A program made the position numbers and the translations under genes. Shown piece after piece: positions 33,785 to 46,170 of a stretch of 64,000 nt of DNA (position 1 is the stretch's first letter; each line of letters starts with the position of its first letter). The DNA is from Physcomitrium patens (taxonomy: Eukaryota; Streptophyta; Bryopsida; Funariales; Funariaceae): contig NC_037270.1 in NCBI RefSeq assembly GCF_000002425.4, positions 13,938,445 through 14,002,444 on the forward strand. The letters run 5' to 3'. The notes under the pieces are model-generated. The model made no database searches. It saw nothing but the letters and a program-made list of their open reading frames with translations, and had not been told where the DNA came from.

Positions 33785-36700
33785 GTGCAGCCCTGACCCT
33801 TCAACCGAAATAATACCATGTGGGTTCCGTTGCCATCAGAACTTTGTTGCAATAAAAATGGCCTTCCATTTTAAGCCATGTCATAAAAGTTGCGACTGCA
33901 GACTTCTTTCTATTGTTGTATGTGCCACAAAGAGGGCCTCACACCGATACTGCTCCAAGTTTATCACCATAATATCCTATCAGAAAACATATATAGAAAG
34001 TATGGTAGAGAACGGATTCACACAAGCATGATGACAACTTGCGGCAAAGTGAAGGAGCAAAAGCAGAGGAAGATGATGAAGCTGGAGATTAAAGAGCGAG
34101 ATGATCAAGTTCATGCTTTGTGAAAATGAGGGGAGGGCCTGATTGCTCGGATAAATGGACGGCATGCTTGTTGCACTGCGGAGGCGAGTACTGTTCCTTA
34201 TCTGTTGCTTTGGGGAAGTTTTCTCTTTCTCTGGACGCCGAAAGCCGAGTTTGTGTTCCATCTGTTGCTAAGTATAGTAATGGGAACAGACAGGAGCTCC
34301 TCTGATGAATGAGGTCGGCGGCTAGAACTCTACAAGGGTTTGCGTAGGTGTTTTGTCATTTGCAATAATCCGTGGTTAGTGTTCTAAATTAAGGGCGGGC
34401 ACAGATGACTAGAGCGCAACTTTGGTCCTGGAAAGCCTCTAATCCAATGCTATAATTGTGAGGTTTGTGAAGTCTGAGGAGTCACTTTGTGATTTTGTGA
34501 ATTTGGGTCCCACTGCTAAAAGCAGGCCGACATCACGGGAGCCATTCATCGATAATCAACTCCCATTTTATTATGGTTCTGAAATTAGAGATAATCCACA
34601 TCCTGCGTAGTAGCGACTATTTTGCATCGTCCGTTCGATGCAGTTTTTTTGTTTTGCTTCATTACGTCCTGATGATCTTTTCCAATGTCTTTTTCTGGTT
34701 GTTTTTGTTTTTGTTTTTGTTTTTTTTGGTACGGTCGTCTTTTTTTTCTTCTTCTAACCGTGCTAAAGCACCCTGATGTTCTCATCAAGTTGTCCGGGGA
34801 ACTGTTTAGGGTGAAACATACTTTCAGGACCTCATTATAAAAGCGCAAAAGGGAATAAGATTAGTTCATAGGGTATAGTAGTGATGGATCCAATATTTCT
34901 ATTCTGAACTAAAACGTAATAAAAGAAATTCAATAATTGTTCACAGACAGATTTTGACATGCGAAGCGCGGTGATAATAACACTTGCACATCGTATTGAG
35001 TCCATGTGAGTGTATTACTCCAAGAAGGAGCTACCATTTCAACTTTACCTGTTCTTGCATTATGTTGCATTATCTCTTTTGACTTGATTGATGTGAATAA
35101 TAATAACAGAGAATGACAGTGAGAATCCTGTCGCACTGAATTAGTCTCAGGAAGGCGGTCAAGGATTAATACAGGTGTTGCAAAGGATTAGAAGGCGAGA
35201 GTGTTGAATTCCAAGATGCCTGGCATACTCTGTTGCACACGAGGGTTGAGGAAGGAGATGTCAGAGGGGGTGACGAAGGTACAATGCCAGACAACCAAAA
35301 CAGAAACCTGAGCAACAGGAAATCGACTCCAGGTCCACCCGTTCCGCACTCCAGCAAGAAGATAAGTGTGTTTGAATATGTCGCTTGTGTACTGAATGTT
35401 CAAAAAACGAATTTTACTCGGTTGCTGTTGGAGCCTCGATCCACACTCGCACAACTTGATGTGAGTCGAACGGCCCGCATGGTTTCCGGGAGTTTCTTCG
35501 CTACAAAACCTGCAGAAAGACAGAGACTCGAGTCGAACTAGTCGAATAACTGGTCTCTGCTAAGAAACAAACCATAGCTTGAAGATTTATCTGGTGTAAG
35601 GAAATACTCATATATTTTTCGAGTTGTTTTTAATTCTTTATTTTTATTTTTATTTATGACCGACCGGTGCAGATGACCGACCAGACTATCCGCAGCTGGA
35701 GTCTGATCAAGGGACACACAAGCGTGTGCAATTGCAACCACTACAAATCCACGGCAATTTATGAGTACCGTCTTGTGGGATGTAAAAAGGCGAGAAACGT
35801 TAACTGGACATTCGAGTCGATAAGCACCAGACTAATTATGTCCCTCTCTATCTCATATGTATATATAGAAAGCATTGTTTTTTGAGTTTATTTTCAGAAC
35901 TAAACGAAATCGGTTAAAGAAAGAACGCTGTGGGTCGTTGAGGACTAAGGTTTGCAGTCCATTAAAAGGAATGCAATGCATGATCTCTGATTCCACATAT
36001 TGCCTACTGAGAATTTTCAGAGCGATGGCAGTTATAATATTAGAAACAACAGCAATTTCCTCGAGCTCTTTCTTCAAAAAATCAGAGACTCTGTGGAGGC
36101 ATGATTTGGTCGCGATAATTGAATACAAAATACTCGGGTGAAATCGCACTTCTAATGAGCTGCTAGAAGACTGGTTCCAGAAAGTCTACTGTTACTTACA
36201 TGCAATTTTTCAAGAGCTCATGGGGGCAATGGAGACTTTAGCCAACTAGGAAATCAGGGCGGAGGTTCTCAAGTGGTGTAATCCAATTGCAACGAAATTT
36301 TCTGCGTCGATTAATGAAGAGTGCGAAATCATGCACCAGGGATCCTAAATTTGCAAGTCAATTGCGAGGGGTAGCCAATCGCATGCTCGTTTGCAATCAC
36401 CGCAGCGTTCATCAACACACAGCCTAGTAACTCAGTTGAATGTCGAGCAATTGACACGGAGACTGAGCGCCGTGTGAAGCTATGACCGCTTTCAGGAACT
36501 CGGAAAGCTCCTGAAAAAGTCTTGGGACAGGATCTAAGTTCGACCTATGGTACCAATCACTGCATCGTCGCAGACCTAAAACCCAAGCGGCGTTGACCAC
36601 CTCTCTGCGGGAGATCAGTGTCTTGTTCTATGTGTGCATGTCCCCACCACCACCAAGTCCCGGACTATGTAAGGTTGGGCGACACGATTCATTGCACATC

Positions 36701-36870
36701 AATTTGTGACCCTCAGCTTAGAATCCCTGCCGTCTTTCTTTGATGTCCAATCTCTTCGATGGTCCAGTGTTAGTACATTCACTGCAACCTATCACCGCCA
36801 GTTGTGGAGGACAAGCGCAAGGCGAAACCACTGGTCGTGTTAGAACACAGTCAAGTTGCGTTAACAATCC
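33785..36870. other. GC-balanced DNA downstream of the E2F cluster, no recognised gene
   Basis: Several 60-100 codon frames occur on both strands, none recognised. One plus-strand frame (33765-34031) contains FHFKPCHKSCDCRLLSIVV. A short basic stretch near 34026-34123 reads TTCGKVKEQKQRKMMKLEIK. Neither is supported beyond being open. The last few hundred bases should hold the promoter and leader of expansin copy 2. Confidence 0.4.
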
Positions 36871-38177
36871 ATGACAATGGCGCAGAGGAATCCTAAGATG
36901 GTGTCAGCTCGAGTGGCAGCTGCGCTGTTCGTGATTCTGGCGGGGTGCATTTCGCAAGCACTGGCTGTGTATGGTCCAGGTAGATGGGATACAGCTCATG
37001 CGACATACTATGGAGGCAGGGATGCGGGCGGCACAATGGGTACGTTATCTTTCTTGTGACAAAATGTGTTTGAGCTTAACATCTGGTGCTGCACGATGTC
37101 GGTGCAATTGTCTGAACAAGCAACACATGTCATCTCATGTAGGCGACCGAGACGGTCTTGATGTAGCAACGTTTTGTGTAAATCGCTGTACATCGTCAAT
37201 CAGAATGTTGTCCCATTACTGGACGCATCTCTTGAAGCTTGTTATAGTGTAGTAGGATACAACCAATAGCGAATAAGTGGTTTCCGTAAATTCAAGCAAG
37301 ATTGCAGCAATTTATAAGGATTGATGAGCTGACTGGACCTTGAGAATATGCATCTCGCATATCCACGTAGTTCCTCGTTCGGAAAGAATGTTCAGTGGCC
37401 ACTTTAGTTGACAACATCCTATTATTGGATTGAATGTGCAGGAGGTGCTTGCGGGTATGGGAATTTATATAACACTGGTTACGGTGTTAAAACGGCCGCC
37501 CTGAGTGCGCCGCTCTTCAAAGGTGGAGCCACATGTGGAGCATGCTACGAGCTCACTTGCATTCTCAGCCAATCCAAATATTGCTACCAGAATAAGAAGA
37601 TTTTAATCACGGCAACAAACTTTTGTCCCACAGGATCCACGGGAGGGTGGTGCAATCCTCCCCGAAAGCACTTCGACCTTTCAGAGCCCATGTTCACCAC
37701 CCTGGCAAACAGAGTCGGAGGCGTCATCCCTGTCAACTTCCGAAGGTACTGCATTGATCCCCCGTTCTTGCATCATTGCTCTCACCTAGTTTTCCTCGGG
37801 CTCTGCAACCGAAGGATGAACCTGTCATAACACTGCAGTGAATAATGTTTCTCTTGTAATTCAGGGTGCATTGTTACAAGAAAGGAGGGATGCGCTTCAC
37901 CATCAACGGGAACCCCTACCACATGATGGTACTCGTCTACAACGTAGCAGGCGCCGGCGACGTTCAACAGATGTTCATCAAGAGCCCGACGACAGGGTGG
38001 CTCCAAATGTCGCGCAACTGGGGCCAGATTTGGACATACAAAGGGGGCCCCCGGAACATAGTTGGCTTTGCCCTCTCCTTCCGAGTATATACCAGCGACC
38101 GCCGGCAAGTGGTATCTTACAATGCGGCCCCTGCGAATTGGAGGTTTGGCCAGACCTTCAGCAGTGGTGCCAACTAG
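36871..38177 (+). CDS. Alpha-expansin, copy 2, divergent (three exons)
   Basis: Alpha-expansin with exons 36871-37039, 37442-37745 and 37865-38177, giving 261 residues. Introns are at the same sites and phases as in its neighbours (phase 1 after TMG, phase 2 in NFRR). The N-terminal residues are a signal peptide ending SQALA (about residue 32). Domain 1 has [36 protein letters not shown] and HFD at 133-135. Domain 2 has [26 protein letters not shown] and NWRFGQTF. It differs from copies 1 and 3 in LFKGGATCGACYE, the SKYCYQNKKI stretch, and RVHCYKKGG where RVPC is usual. ATG 36871 gives the longest frame; ATGs at 36877 and 36898 would also precede a workable signal peptide. A possible AATAAA is at 38766. 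Confidence 0.96.
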
Positions 38178-38332
38178 ATGGACACACATCACTGCGGTTG
38201 CAGAAATGGCATAGCTTTAGCAGCCATCGACCATCCATCTCTGCGTTTTGTAAACTAAGCAGTGGCGTGATTTTTTTTTCACCCGCCCGCTCCAGCTCCA
38301 AGCCATACCTACCTTACGTGCTTGGATGCTTA

Positions 38333-38392
38333 AGCTCTGAATAACGGTGCAATGTAGTTGCTAGCTCTGAATAACGGTGCAATGTAGTTGGT
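38333..38392. repeat. 30-bp tandem duplication in the expansin copy 2 3' region
   Basis: Two 30-base units (38333-38362, 38363-38392), both beginning AGCTCTGAATAACGGTGCAA and differing at one base near the end. A third partial unit starts AGCTATGA. It lies 156 bases after the stop codon, so probably in the 3' untranslated region. Confidence 0.95.
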
Positions 38393-41300
38393 AGCTATGA
38401 CAAACGGATTGCACATGTAGGAACCCACCCGGAGAATAATGACGTTGCCCCAGTAGCCAATCCACGTGAGATAGTTGCCGAGGTGCTGTGCACATGTTGC
38501 ACCACCCGCTCCCCTTCTGTATCACTTTTCGTAGGATCACCGTTACTACAAACAAAAACACATAAAAAAATTCAAAAAATAAAAATGAAACACTAAAAAA
38601 CACACAAACCCCCCCGCCCCCCCAAATAAGAATCCTAGCACATCCCAGCAGTGCAAGAGCGGAGATGAGCTGCTCGCACCGAGTTTGAGGAGTTTGCGTT
38701 CCGTGTGGAGCGTGTTTTTGAATACGCCCCCCGGACGTTGTAACGCATATTTCCACCTTCTGTTTAATAAAACAAAGAATAATACCTTCTGTTTATTGTT
38801 GAGCATGGCTAACATCGCACACAAAACGGAAAGGTATCTGGTTGCCCTTGCTAATGTGGTAATAGATATGAGCAAATGAGTTTTTGTTTGGATGATATTA
38901 ACATGAATTGTTTGCGCTCGCTCAAACTGGATAGTTCTAGTAAGTCACTCCATTCTTGCAAAATTTGGAAGTCCCCTTTAAGGTATTCCATCGAGCGTCG
39001 TAGTATGATCCACAACGTAGCCATCAGACTCGGTTTTGATGGACTTCGGATATTTTATTCAGAAATTAAATAACAAACAACTCTGGATGGAAAACCGCAA
39101 GCAAGAGTTCAGATTACAATTTCTCTCATACATTCTCTAACATTCATTGAAAATCCTTCGACAGTAGATTTTAACTACTGCCTTGTCTACGAATTACTTC
39201 ATACTTGCTTTCAAGAACTTTTTAACGTATTTGGGGCACTTGATCAATATCGCAACAATGACTACCTACATAGGAACCTTTAAAGACTTAGTCACTGAGA
39301 GCATTAGTTGGCCAACGGTACGCTGGAAAAATGGCAGACTGAGTTGAAGAAAAGCACTTTTTAATCTGAAACCAGCACTATTGCAGGAATTTATCCTTTC
39401 GTAATGGCGCGTAGGATTGTGATCACCTCTACACAATTTCGCCATTCACAGTGTTGGAAGCTTGCTAGTCAGCGACCAGGCTCCGAAAGTAGGACATCAG
39501 CCGCAACACATACAATTCCACAAGCTTTCATCACGCATTGAGCATGTTCTGCATAACGTCACAAGTCAACCTTCAGCATCCAACAGATATAATTTCATCA
39601 AACGAGCTTCACGACAGGCGGTTGTGGTGCGACATGAGGGACTTGTAGACAGATTACAGCTCTTTGGGAACACGCTTCATCGACTTCGAGAATTGAGCAT
39701 GATGTAATCAGAGGAGAAGAAGCCTGAGAAAAGCTTCGAGAATTCAGATTCATGCACAGGCCGCTGACTAGCACAAGGGCATAATCGAGGATTATGAGGA
39801 TTGCATACACCAATGGCGAGCTTGTCACTCACGCTTGAACGAAAGCAGTTGGTTGCGGAAACAAGATCAGCTAGTGTGCTGGAAAATTCTAGAGCCCAAT
39901 TGAAGCACCATGCACGTAGTGTAAGATGCCCATGGAATGAGAGATAGTCTTTGGTAACGTCGAGACATTCGACTCCCTGTGATGAGAAAACTCCTCAGCC
40001 ATTGTGCATGATGGCTATTCCAGTCTTGAAGCAGATGGAGTAGGATTTATTGTGTAGGAATGATCAGGGATATCACTTAGTTTTCATATAGGTTTCACAG
40101 CTTCAATATCACATGCAGGTTCGTCTCGGCATCACCAGAGGCCAACTCTGATTCCATCTTCTGTTGCGCAGTTGCCTGCTCCAACCTTCATTCACTGCGT
40201 GCATTGTGCTGCTTTTAAATGAAACCATGTGTTGCAATCCTCTTCATATAAAGTGGATATGGTGAGCTGTAACGTTGGCAAGACTATCTGGAAAAAAAAG
40301 AAAAGCATATGATTTTTTCTATGATGCTCACAGAATTGAAAACATGCACAATGGTACCTAGTTTACCCTGCTCTTGACGTGGCGAAAATCCTGCTCATGT
40401 TGCACCTCATTCATCAAGTATCATACGCGGGCTGCGCAATCGGATTTGCTCCAGTCGAAAAATCCTGCACTGCTAGCAGCTAACTTTGCTTTCGTTGAAC
40501 GATGTGTTGTGGTTGAGTCGCTGTCATGTTTAAGGTTATTGTTAGTCTGTCAAATAAATTGAAGTGAAACGGATCGTTTTCGTTCCAATCGGTGCGGATC
40601 GGATTTAGTGCACGTAGCAATCAGGAGGTTTGAGTCAACAGAAGGGGTGGAGAAGGAACGAGGATAGAGTGCTTTTTGCAAAGTTTCACTGAATGGCTGA
40701 AACCGGGCGCTGCAGTTTTTCCAGCTTAATGGTACACCCCTTGTGCCGTTTTCAGGAGCATATCCCTCGACCGACTTAACAAAGATTCTCAAAAGACGGT
40801 GCACGCTTCAGTTGTGCTGATCAGAACCCAATTGGAGCTTACAATAATTCGTGTGATCTTCTTGATAGTGAGTTCCCCATCTCGGTGCACCTTTGCTTTT
40901 CTCAGCGCCGGATCATTTCTCTGACACTCTGAACATGCCAGGTACTGAATAGGGTTCGAAAGACCTCTTCGTTCATCTGTAGGTTGATCCCTACTCAATG
41001 AATACCCACACACACATGCTCTCTAGCTTGGAATAGGCTTCCCGCAAAGCTGCGGAGAGAGTGAGAAACAAGCGAAACTGCAAATAACCCTCTCAATTAC
41101 ATGGTCCTCGTCGTCTCAGTATATGAGTTGTAACAAGGATCCGTTTTTCTGAATTCCACGTCCTCCCAAATTCTTCAAAATGGGTTCACGTGCAAGCTAG
41201 AGTCCATCTGCAGTTTCGTGCGAGAAACTTTCACTGTTGGGGTTCTGAACCGACTCAAGTGAGAGACACGAAACCCTTTCGTCGATGCGTCTGGTTTGGA

Positions 41301-42032
41301 TTAAGTTACAAGCCCCCAAGGAATCTCCTCACGAGGAGAAGAGTACACAGGTAGGGACAAACCCATGGTTCTGAACAAAACAAAATCCACGTATCTCTCT
41401 CTCACTCATCTCATGAAAAACCAAGTAGCGTCATCCCCTCCCGAAGGATAACCATACCCTGCACAGCACCAGCTCCAACGTCTGGATCTCTTCACGTGGT
41501 GTGAAGGTGCAGTATCGGCCTTGATCGATCGGTCCACAGGGAGACGAATCTAGACAAGTTGCATGCCATGTGTTGTCAAAGTCGTGGATCCTTTGACACA
41601 AATCTTCAGCTGTGAGGAGGGGTTGCTCCTCCTCGCCTTCTGACACGGCCACTGAGGCCACCACCACCACCAAGCCACGAAGAAGAGCACCGGGTGTCAG
41701 TCAAGCTCCTTCTCTTCGCCAGGCCTGCAAGCAACACCAGGGCTTCACCGCACCTGCCCTGCATGGCCACAGCTCAGACACTACCATACTAACCTGAGCC
41801 ACAGCAACTGCACTAGCAACTGCAACTGCATTAGAAACAGCAGCAGCAGCAGCAACTAGCCCTACAAATCTAGATCAAACTGCAAACCAGGGTGCAGAGT
41901 TCAGCTGCTCGGCAACCCAGTTCCTGGATCCATGAGCTTGGCCTGGAGCATGCAAAACTGCACTCTTGCTATGAATCAGCCACACCCTCTCATTTACTAT
42001 CCCCTGTTATCTTTAATTCTTTTATCCAAGTA
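38393..42032. other. Intergenic DNA after expansin copy 2
   Basis: GC-balanced to about 41.9 kb with only short unrecognised frames on both strands. A run of C near 38611-38621 and short CAG repeats near 41834 are present. No gene supported. Confidence 0.45.
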
Positions 42033-42063
<31 letters not shown>

Positions 42064-42064
42064 G
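42033..42064. repeat. (ATT)n microsatellite
   Basis: About ten ATT units directly left of a MITE-like element, at the change from GC-balanced to AT-rich DNA. Confidence 0.95.
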
Positions 42065-42074
42065 TTTAGGGGAA

Positions 42075-42256
42075 TGTTAAATACACCCAAGCTTTTACTA
42101 AATTGACCCATCCATTCATGGAGAAATAAAATGACCTCTAGTTTCATTTCTCCACTATTGGATCTAAAACCAGTGAAATCTAACCAAATTCATCATAATT
42201 ACCATATTCTTCATCATGGATAGGTAGATTTAGTAAAAACCTCGGTCTATTTAACA
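42075..42256. mobile_element. MITE-like element, copy 1 (182 bp)
   Basis: Terminal inverted repeats of about 41 bases, 34 matching by eye. The left end begins TGTTAAATACACCCAAGC and the reverse complement of the right end begins TGTTAAATAGACCGAGG; both continue TTTTACTAAAT and later ATCCAT. There is no coding capacity. A second copy in the same orientation lies at 52861-53050, with shared interior blocks such as TATTGGAT and CATAATTACCATATTCTT versus TATGATTACTATATTCTT. Small, non-coding, TIR-bounded and repeated: the features of a MITE. No clear target duplication could be set. Confidence 0.8.
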
Positions 42257-43561
42257 TTCTTCTTATTTTATGGATAGTTGGTTGTTTGAAATTTTTAAAC
42301 CATCCAACTTTTGGATTTTCTTTCCTTTTTGTACATTACAATATTAACTCATTTTTTGATTATATTATTTCTCAAACAATCTCATTCAAAGAATTAGACA
42401 TACCACCAAAACATTGAAAAATCAGTTAAGAGGTTGGACTTAGAAAGAGTTATTTTCTTTTCTTTTCTATTCTTTTTTCCTTCAAATTGTGTAAATGAAA
42501 ATTTAAACTTTTGATTGTATGTTGTTTCAAATAATTGCATTATTTGAATTGTTTCAATCAATTTACATGTTTTTTATAACTTTTATATTAAATCATTATA
42601 TACAGAAGTTTATATACAATGCAATTGTGTTTTGGAAATAAATAAATAAAAAATAAAAACTTATTCAATGTGATATTTTGATAATGAAGTATTAATAGAT
42701 ATAATTTCTGAATTTCACTTTACATTTTACTACTAACTCTTATGTAATTTTTATTTTAAAATTGGCATAAAATATTATAATTATATATTTATTTTTTGGA
42801 TTTGGGTTTTATTTTAGATTCTAGTATTATTCTAAAACAAAATTCATAAATGCAATGAATAAAGAGTATTTTTTATAATCATATTTTTACTTTGTAATAT
42901 ATTAATGATTTGTAAAAACATGTCAATTACAATACAGTAATAATATGAATTTTTGATCTTAAATGAACTTGTAATTAAAAAAACAGGAAAAAAATATAAT
43001 ACAATAATATAAGATCTTCATAAAATGATGTCGTATAGAAATTAAAATTTTTCTAGCTATAATTTTTATAATATTTTTATTAATCAATTTTTTTAATAAA
43101 ACATAAAAGATATGAAGATTAATATCTTACAATTTAAATTCTAATAAAAGAAAATAATTGAGATAATATAATTATTTATATTATGATTGCTGTTTTGTAC
43201 TTATATTATGAAAATTATAAAATAAAAGACTTAATATTATTCAAGAAAATAAAATAAAAAAAACATCAAATAACAAGCATAATATCAAAAAATAATAATA
43301 AATTAAATATTTTTATTGTCTAGCTATAAAATGATGTTGTATAGAAATTAAAATTGTATAGCTATAATAAAATTATTTAGCTATAGTTGCTAAAATAAAA
43401 TTATCTAGCTATAGTAAAAATGATGTTTAAAATTTTTATCTATATACAAACACAAAAATAAAATGTTACAAATTTAAATTTTATTGATTTTTTTGTAAAT
43501 TATATTATCTTAACTATACGTATATATTAAAAATATATAAATATGTCATAATTTTTGTTTT

Positions 43562-43608
<47 letters not shown>

Positions 43609-44595
43609 AAGTAAAGTTCTAATAAAAAAATTGAAAGATTTGGATTGAATAACTAAGATGTTGGAATTCCTTAAAGCTTAGATCTAATACTATTTACAAA
43701 GGCAAGTCTTAGATCTTGAGATGGTATAATCATTGACGAAATCTTGACCATCTTTGTGATTTCTTGAGAAGTTAGTTTTAATGATAGTTAAAATGGTTAA
43801 AAAGACTAATGTATAGAAAGCATCAATTATTTATCTTTTTTATATTTATTAAATATTATTTATTATTTATATTAATTATTCCTTGAATATGATTACTTGA
43901 TAATTTGTAAATAAGTAAGAGATGAGGTAATTAAACAAAAAAATAAATACGGAGTATAATAGAAATAATATCAATTTACAAGAGTATAATCTACATCTTT
44001 AAAAGTACTTCAAAATTCCTAAGTAAAATAGATAGTCTATTCTTTACAAAGAGAAATCAAGTTTTTGTATTATATTTATTAATCTTGTTTAATTGTTAAT
44101 GATATGAATCTAAAAATCTTTTAAAAAGAAAACACACTCATATAAAATTAAGATAAATAGAAGTAAGCTAATTAAATAAATATGTTTGAAATATATTCTA
44201 TCATCATATTTTTTGACTTTGAATTAGCCAAAATAGAAATGTATTCTTTATTTCACCATTAAATCAAAAGAAAAAGGTTATTTTAGTAATATGAGTATAA
44301 GTTTTTAGATAATAGATTTCTTCTTATATATATATATATATATACACATACATATAACATATGTAAGAATATAATTTTAGAAATAAAATAATTGATGTAA
44401 ATTAAGACATTAGAAGTCCTCAATTTAATTTGATTAAGCATCTAGCATGATTAGAAGATAGAAACTCATCATATGCTTATTCTCAATAATAATGTAAAGA
44501 TACTTTAATAAACAGAAGTTATTTTAACATTTGTTTTAGTCATTTTATTTTATTTTTTTATTTTTAATGTTTCAGATGAATTTTTATTAAAATAT

Positions 44596-44628
<33 letters not shown>

Positions 44629-46090
44629 CAATCTCGAGTTTAAAATATATATATATTTCAATAATGCATGTATTTTCTAAAAACATGTATATGTTTCAAT
44701 AGCATATGTATGTCATAATAACACATGTATTTTCTAAAAACATTTTCAATTATGGGTGTATATGAAGGCATAAACTTACACTTCAGTCTGAAAATTATAC
44801 TTGTAGGATTAATTATAGCATTCTTCATACTAATCATACTGATCTATTAAAGTTAAATAGACTTGTGTAAATGCCATGTGTCACACAAATTCAGGTACAC
44901 CTGAGAAGTGTTTTAGAATTTTCCATACATACATTTACATAGAGATCACAAAATTGTAATGAATCCATAAATTTGTATTGAATATGTGCATAATCAATAC
45001 TTTCTACTAGGTTGAATAATAACTATATTAATACAAAATTAAGAATAATCATATGATTAATGATGTTTTTGATAATCAATTATTCTTATGTTTCTATTTG
45101 CTTCCAAATTTCATGTTTTTAATCAATACCTACAATTTTATCAAACCATCTAATTTAAATGGCTCTAAATCTATTTCAACTATGCTTGTTTCTTCATTTC
45201 GAACTCTAACCTTGTAGATTCATAATACATCACAAGTTTAGAAAGGAAAAGTCTCATTAGTTGTGGTGATAGGCACAATCCACCCGTTTTGCAACCACCA
45301 ACGGACTATGCTAATGATGCATTCATAAGGATGAATAACAATTTTAAAAAGTAGTTGAAGAATATCAACCAAAGATTCGAAGGTGGAATTACAAAGGCTT
45401 CAGAATTTTGTGGTTAATGAACCACTACATTAGTTATGAAGTTGCATTAAAGTGAGGATTATATAACCATTAAATATGCCAACTTTGGTATGAGAACTAG
45501 ATGATCCCCCATTAAGACTATGGCCCCATATAGCATTGATGATCTCTTAATCAATGCTTCAAACCACCAAGCTTGACGAACATATGAAATTAGTTTCATT
45601 CATCCAATAATGTGAACTTGTATTGTGTTGTCTACAATATACTTTATTTTATTTTATTTCATTTTTTTTAGGGTTGTTACAATTATCATAGTAACTTTGA
45701 ATCGTTTTCAATCATATATTTTGAAACAATGACGTCAGCTTTTTATGGGTAGAGATGAACCAAGAATTCAGTTTACAAACTTCCATACATTCAAAATGCA
45801 ATAGAAATCAATGGGGGACAAATATTATTTCCAAGAAAGTTAATTGAATGATAGTCTTTCTTTGACCTTCCTTTTACCACGTCAGCAGAAAATTCCAGAG
45901 CCTTCAAAGCAAATTCTTCACATTATGATGCCATTGCCATGATAGCTCCCTCACTCAGGCAATTAATTGAAGCCCCTCAATTAAACGCAACACAACTCTA
46001 GACCATCAAAATGGAAAATATAAATATAAATATAAATACATATATACCCCCAGAAAAGGGTGGACCGTTCCGTCGTCTGAACTATGCCCT
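42257..46090. other. AT-rich gene-free DNA
   Basis: Mostly AT-rich with (TA)n at about 43568-43601, 44325-44342 and 44602-44625. A 40-base near-repeat occurs at 43022 and 43327, both containing GTATAGAAATTAAAATT and TAGCTATAAT. 45.2-45.6 kb is slightly less AT-rich but shows no recognisable frame. No gene supported. Confidence 0.55.
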
Positions 46091-46170
46091 AATCAGAATC
46101 TGCGTCATCAAATCAGAATCTGTGTACCCTAATCAGAATCTGCGTCACCTAATCAGAATCTGCGTGCCCT
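46091..46170. repeat. 20-bp tandem repeat, four units
   Basis: Units start at 46091, 46111, 46131 and 46151, each beginning AATCAGAATCTG, then CGT or TGT and a variable CATCA / ACCCT / CACCT / GCCCT end. The period is exactly 20 bases. It lies 1.8 kb upstream of expansin copy 3, at the edge of a GC-balanced island. Confidence 0.95.

Noticed and set aside
40940..40965. GGTTCGAAAG, a tRNA B-box-like match
   Set aside because: No matching A box, no cloverleaf stems and the wrong bases after GGTTCGAA. No tRNA gene found.
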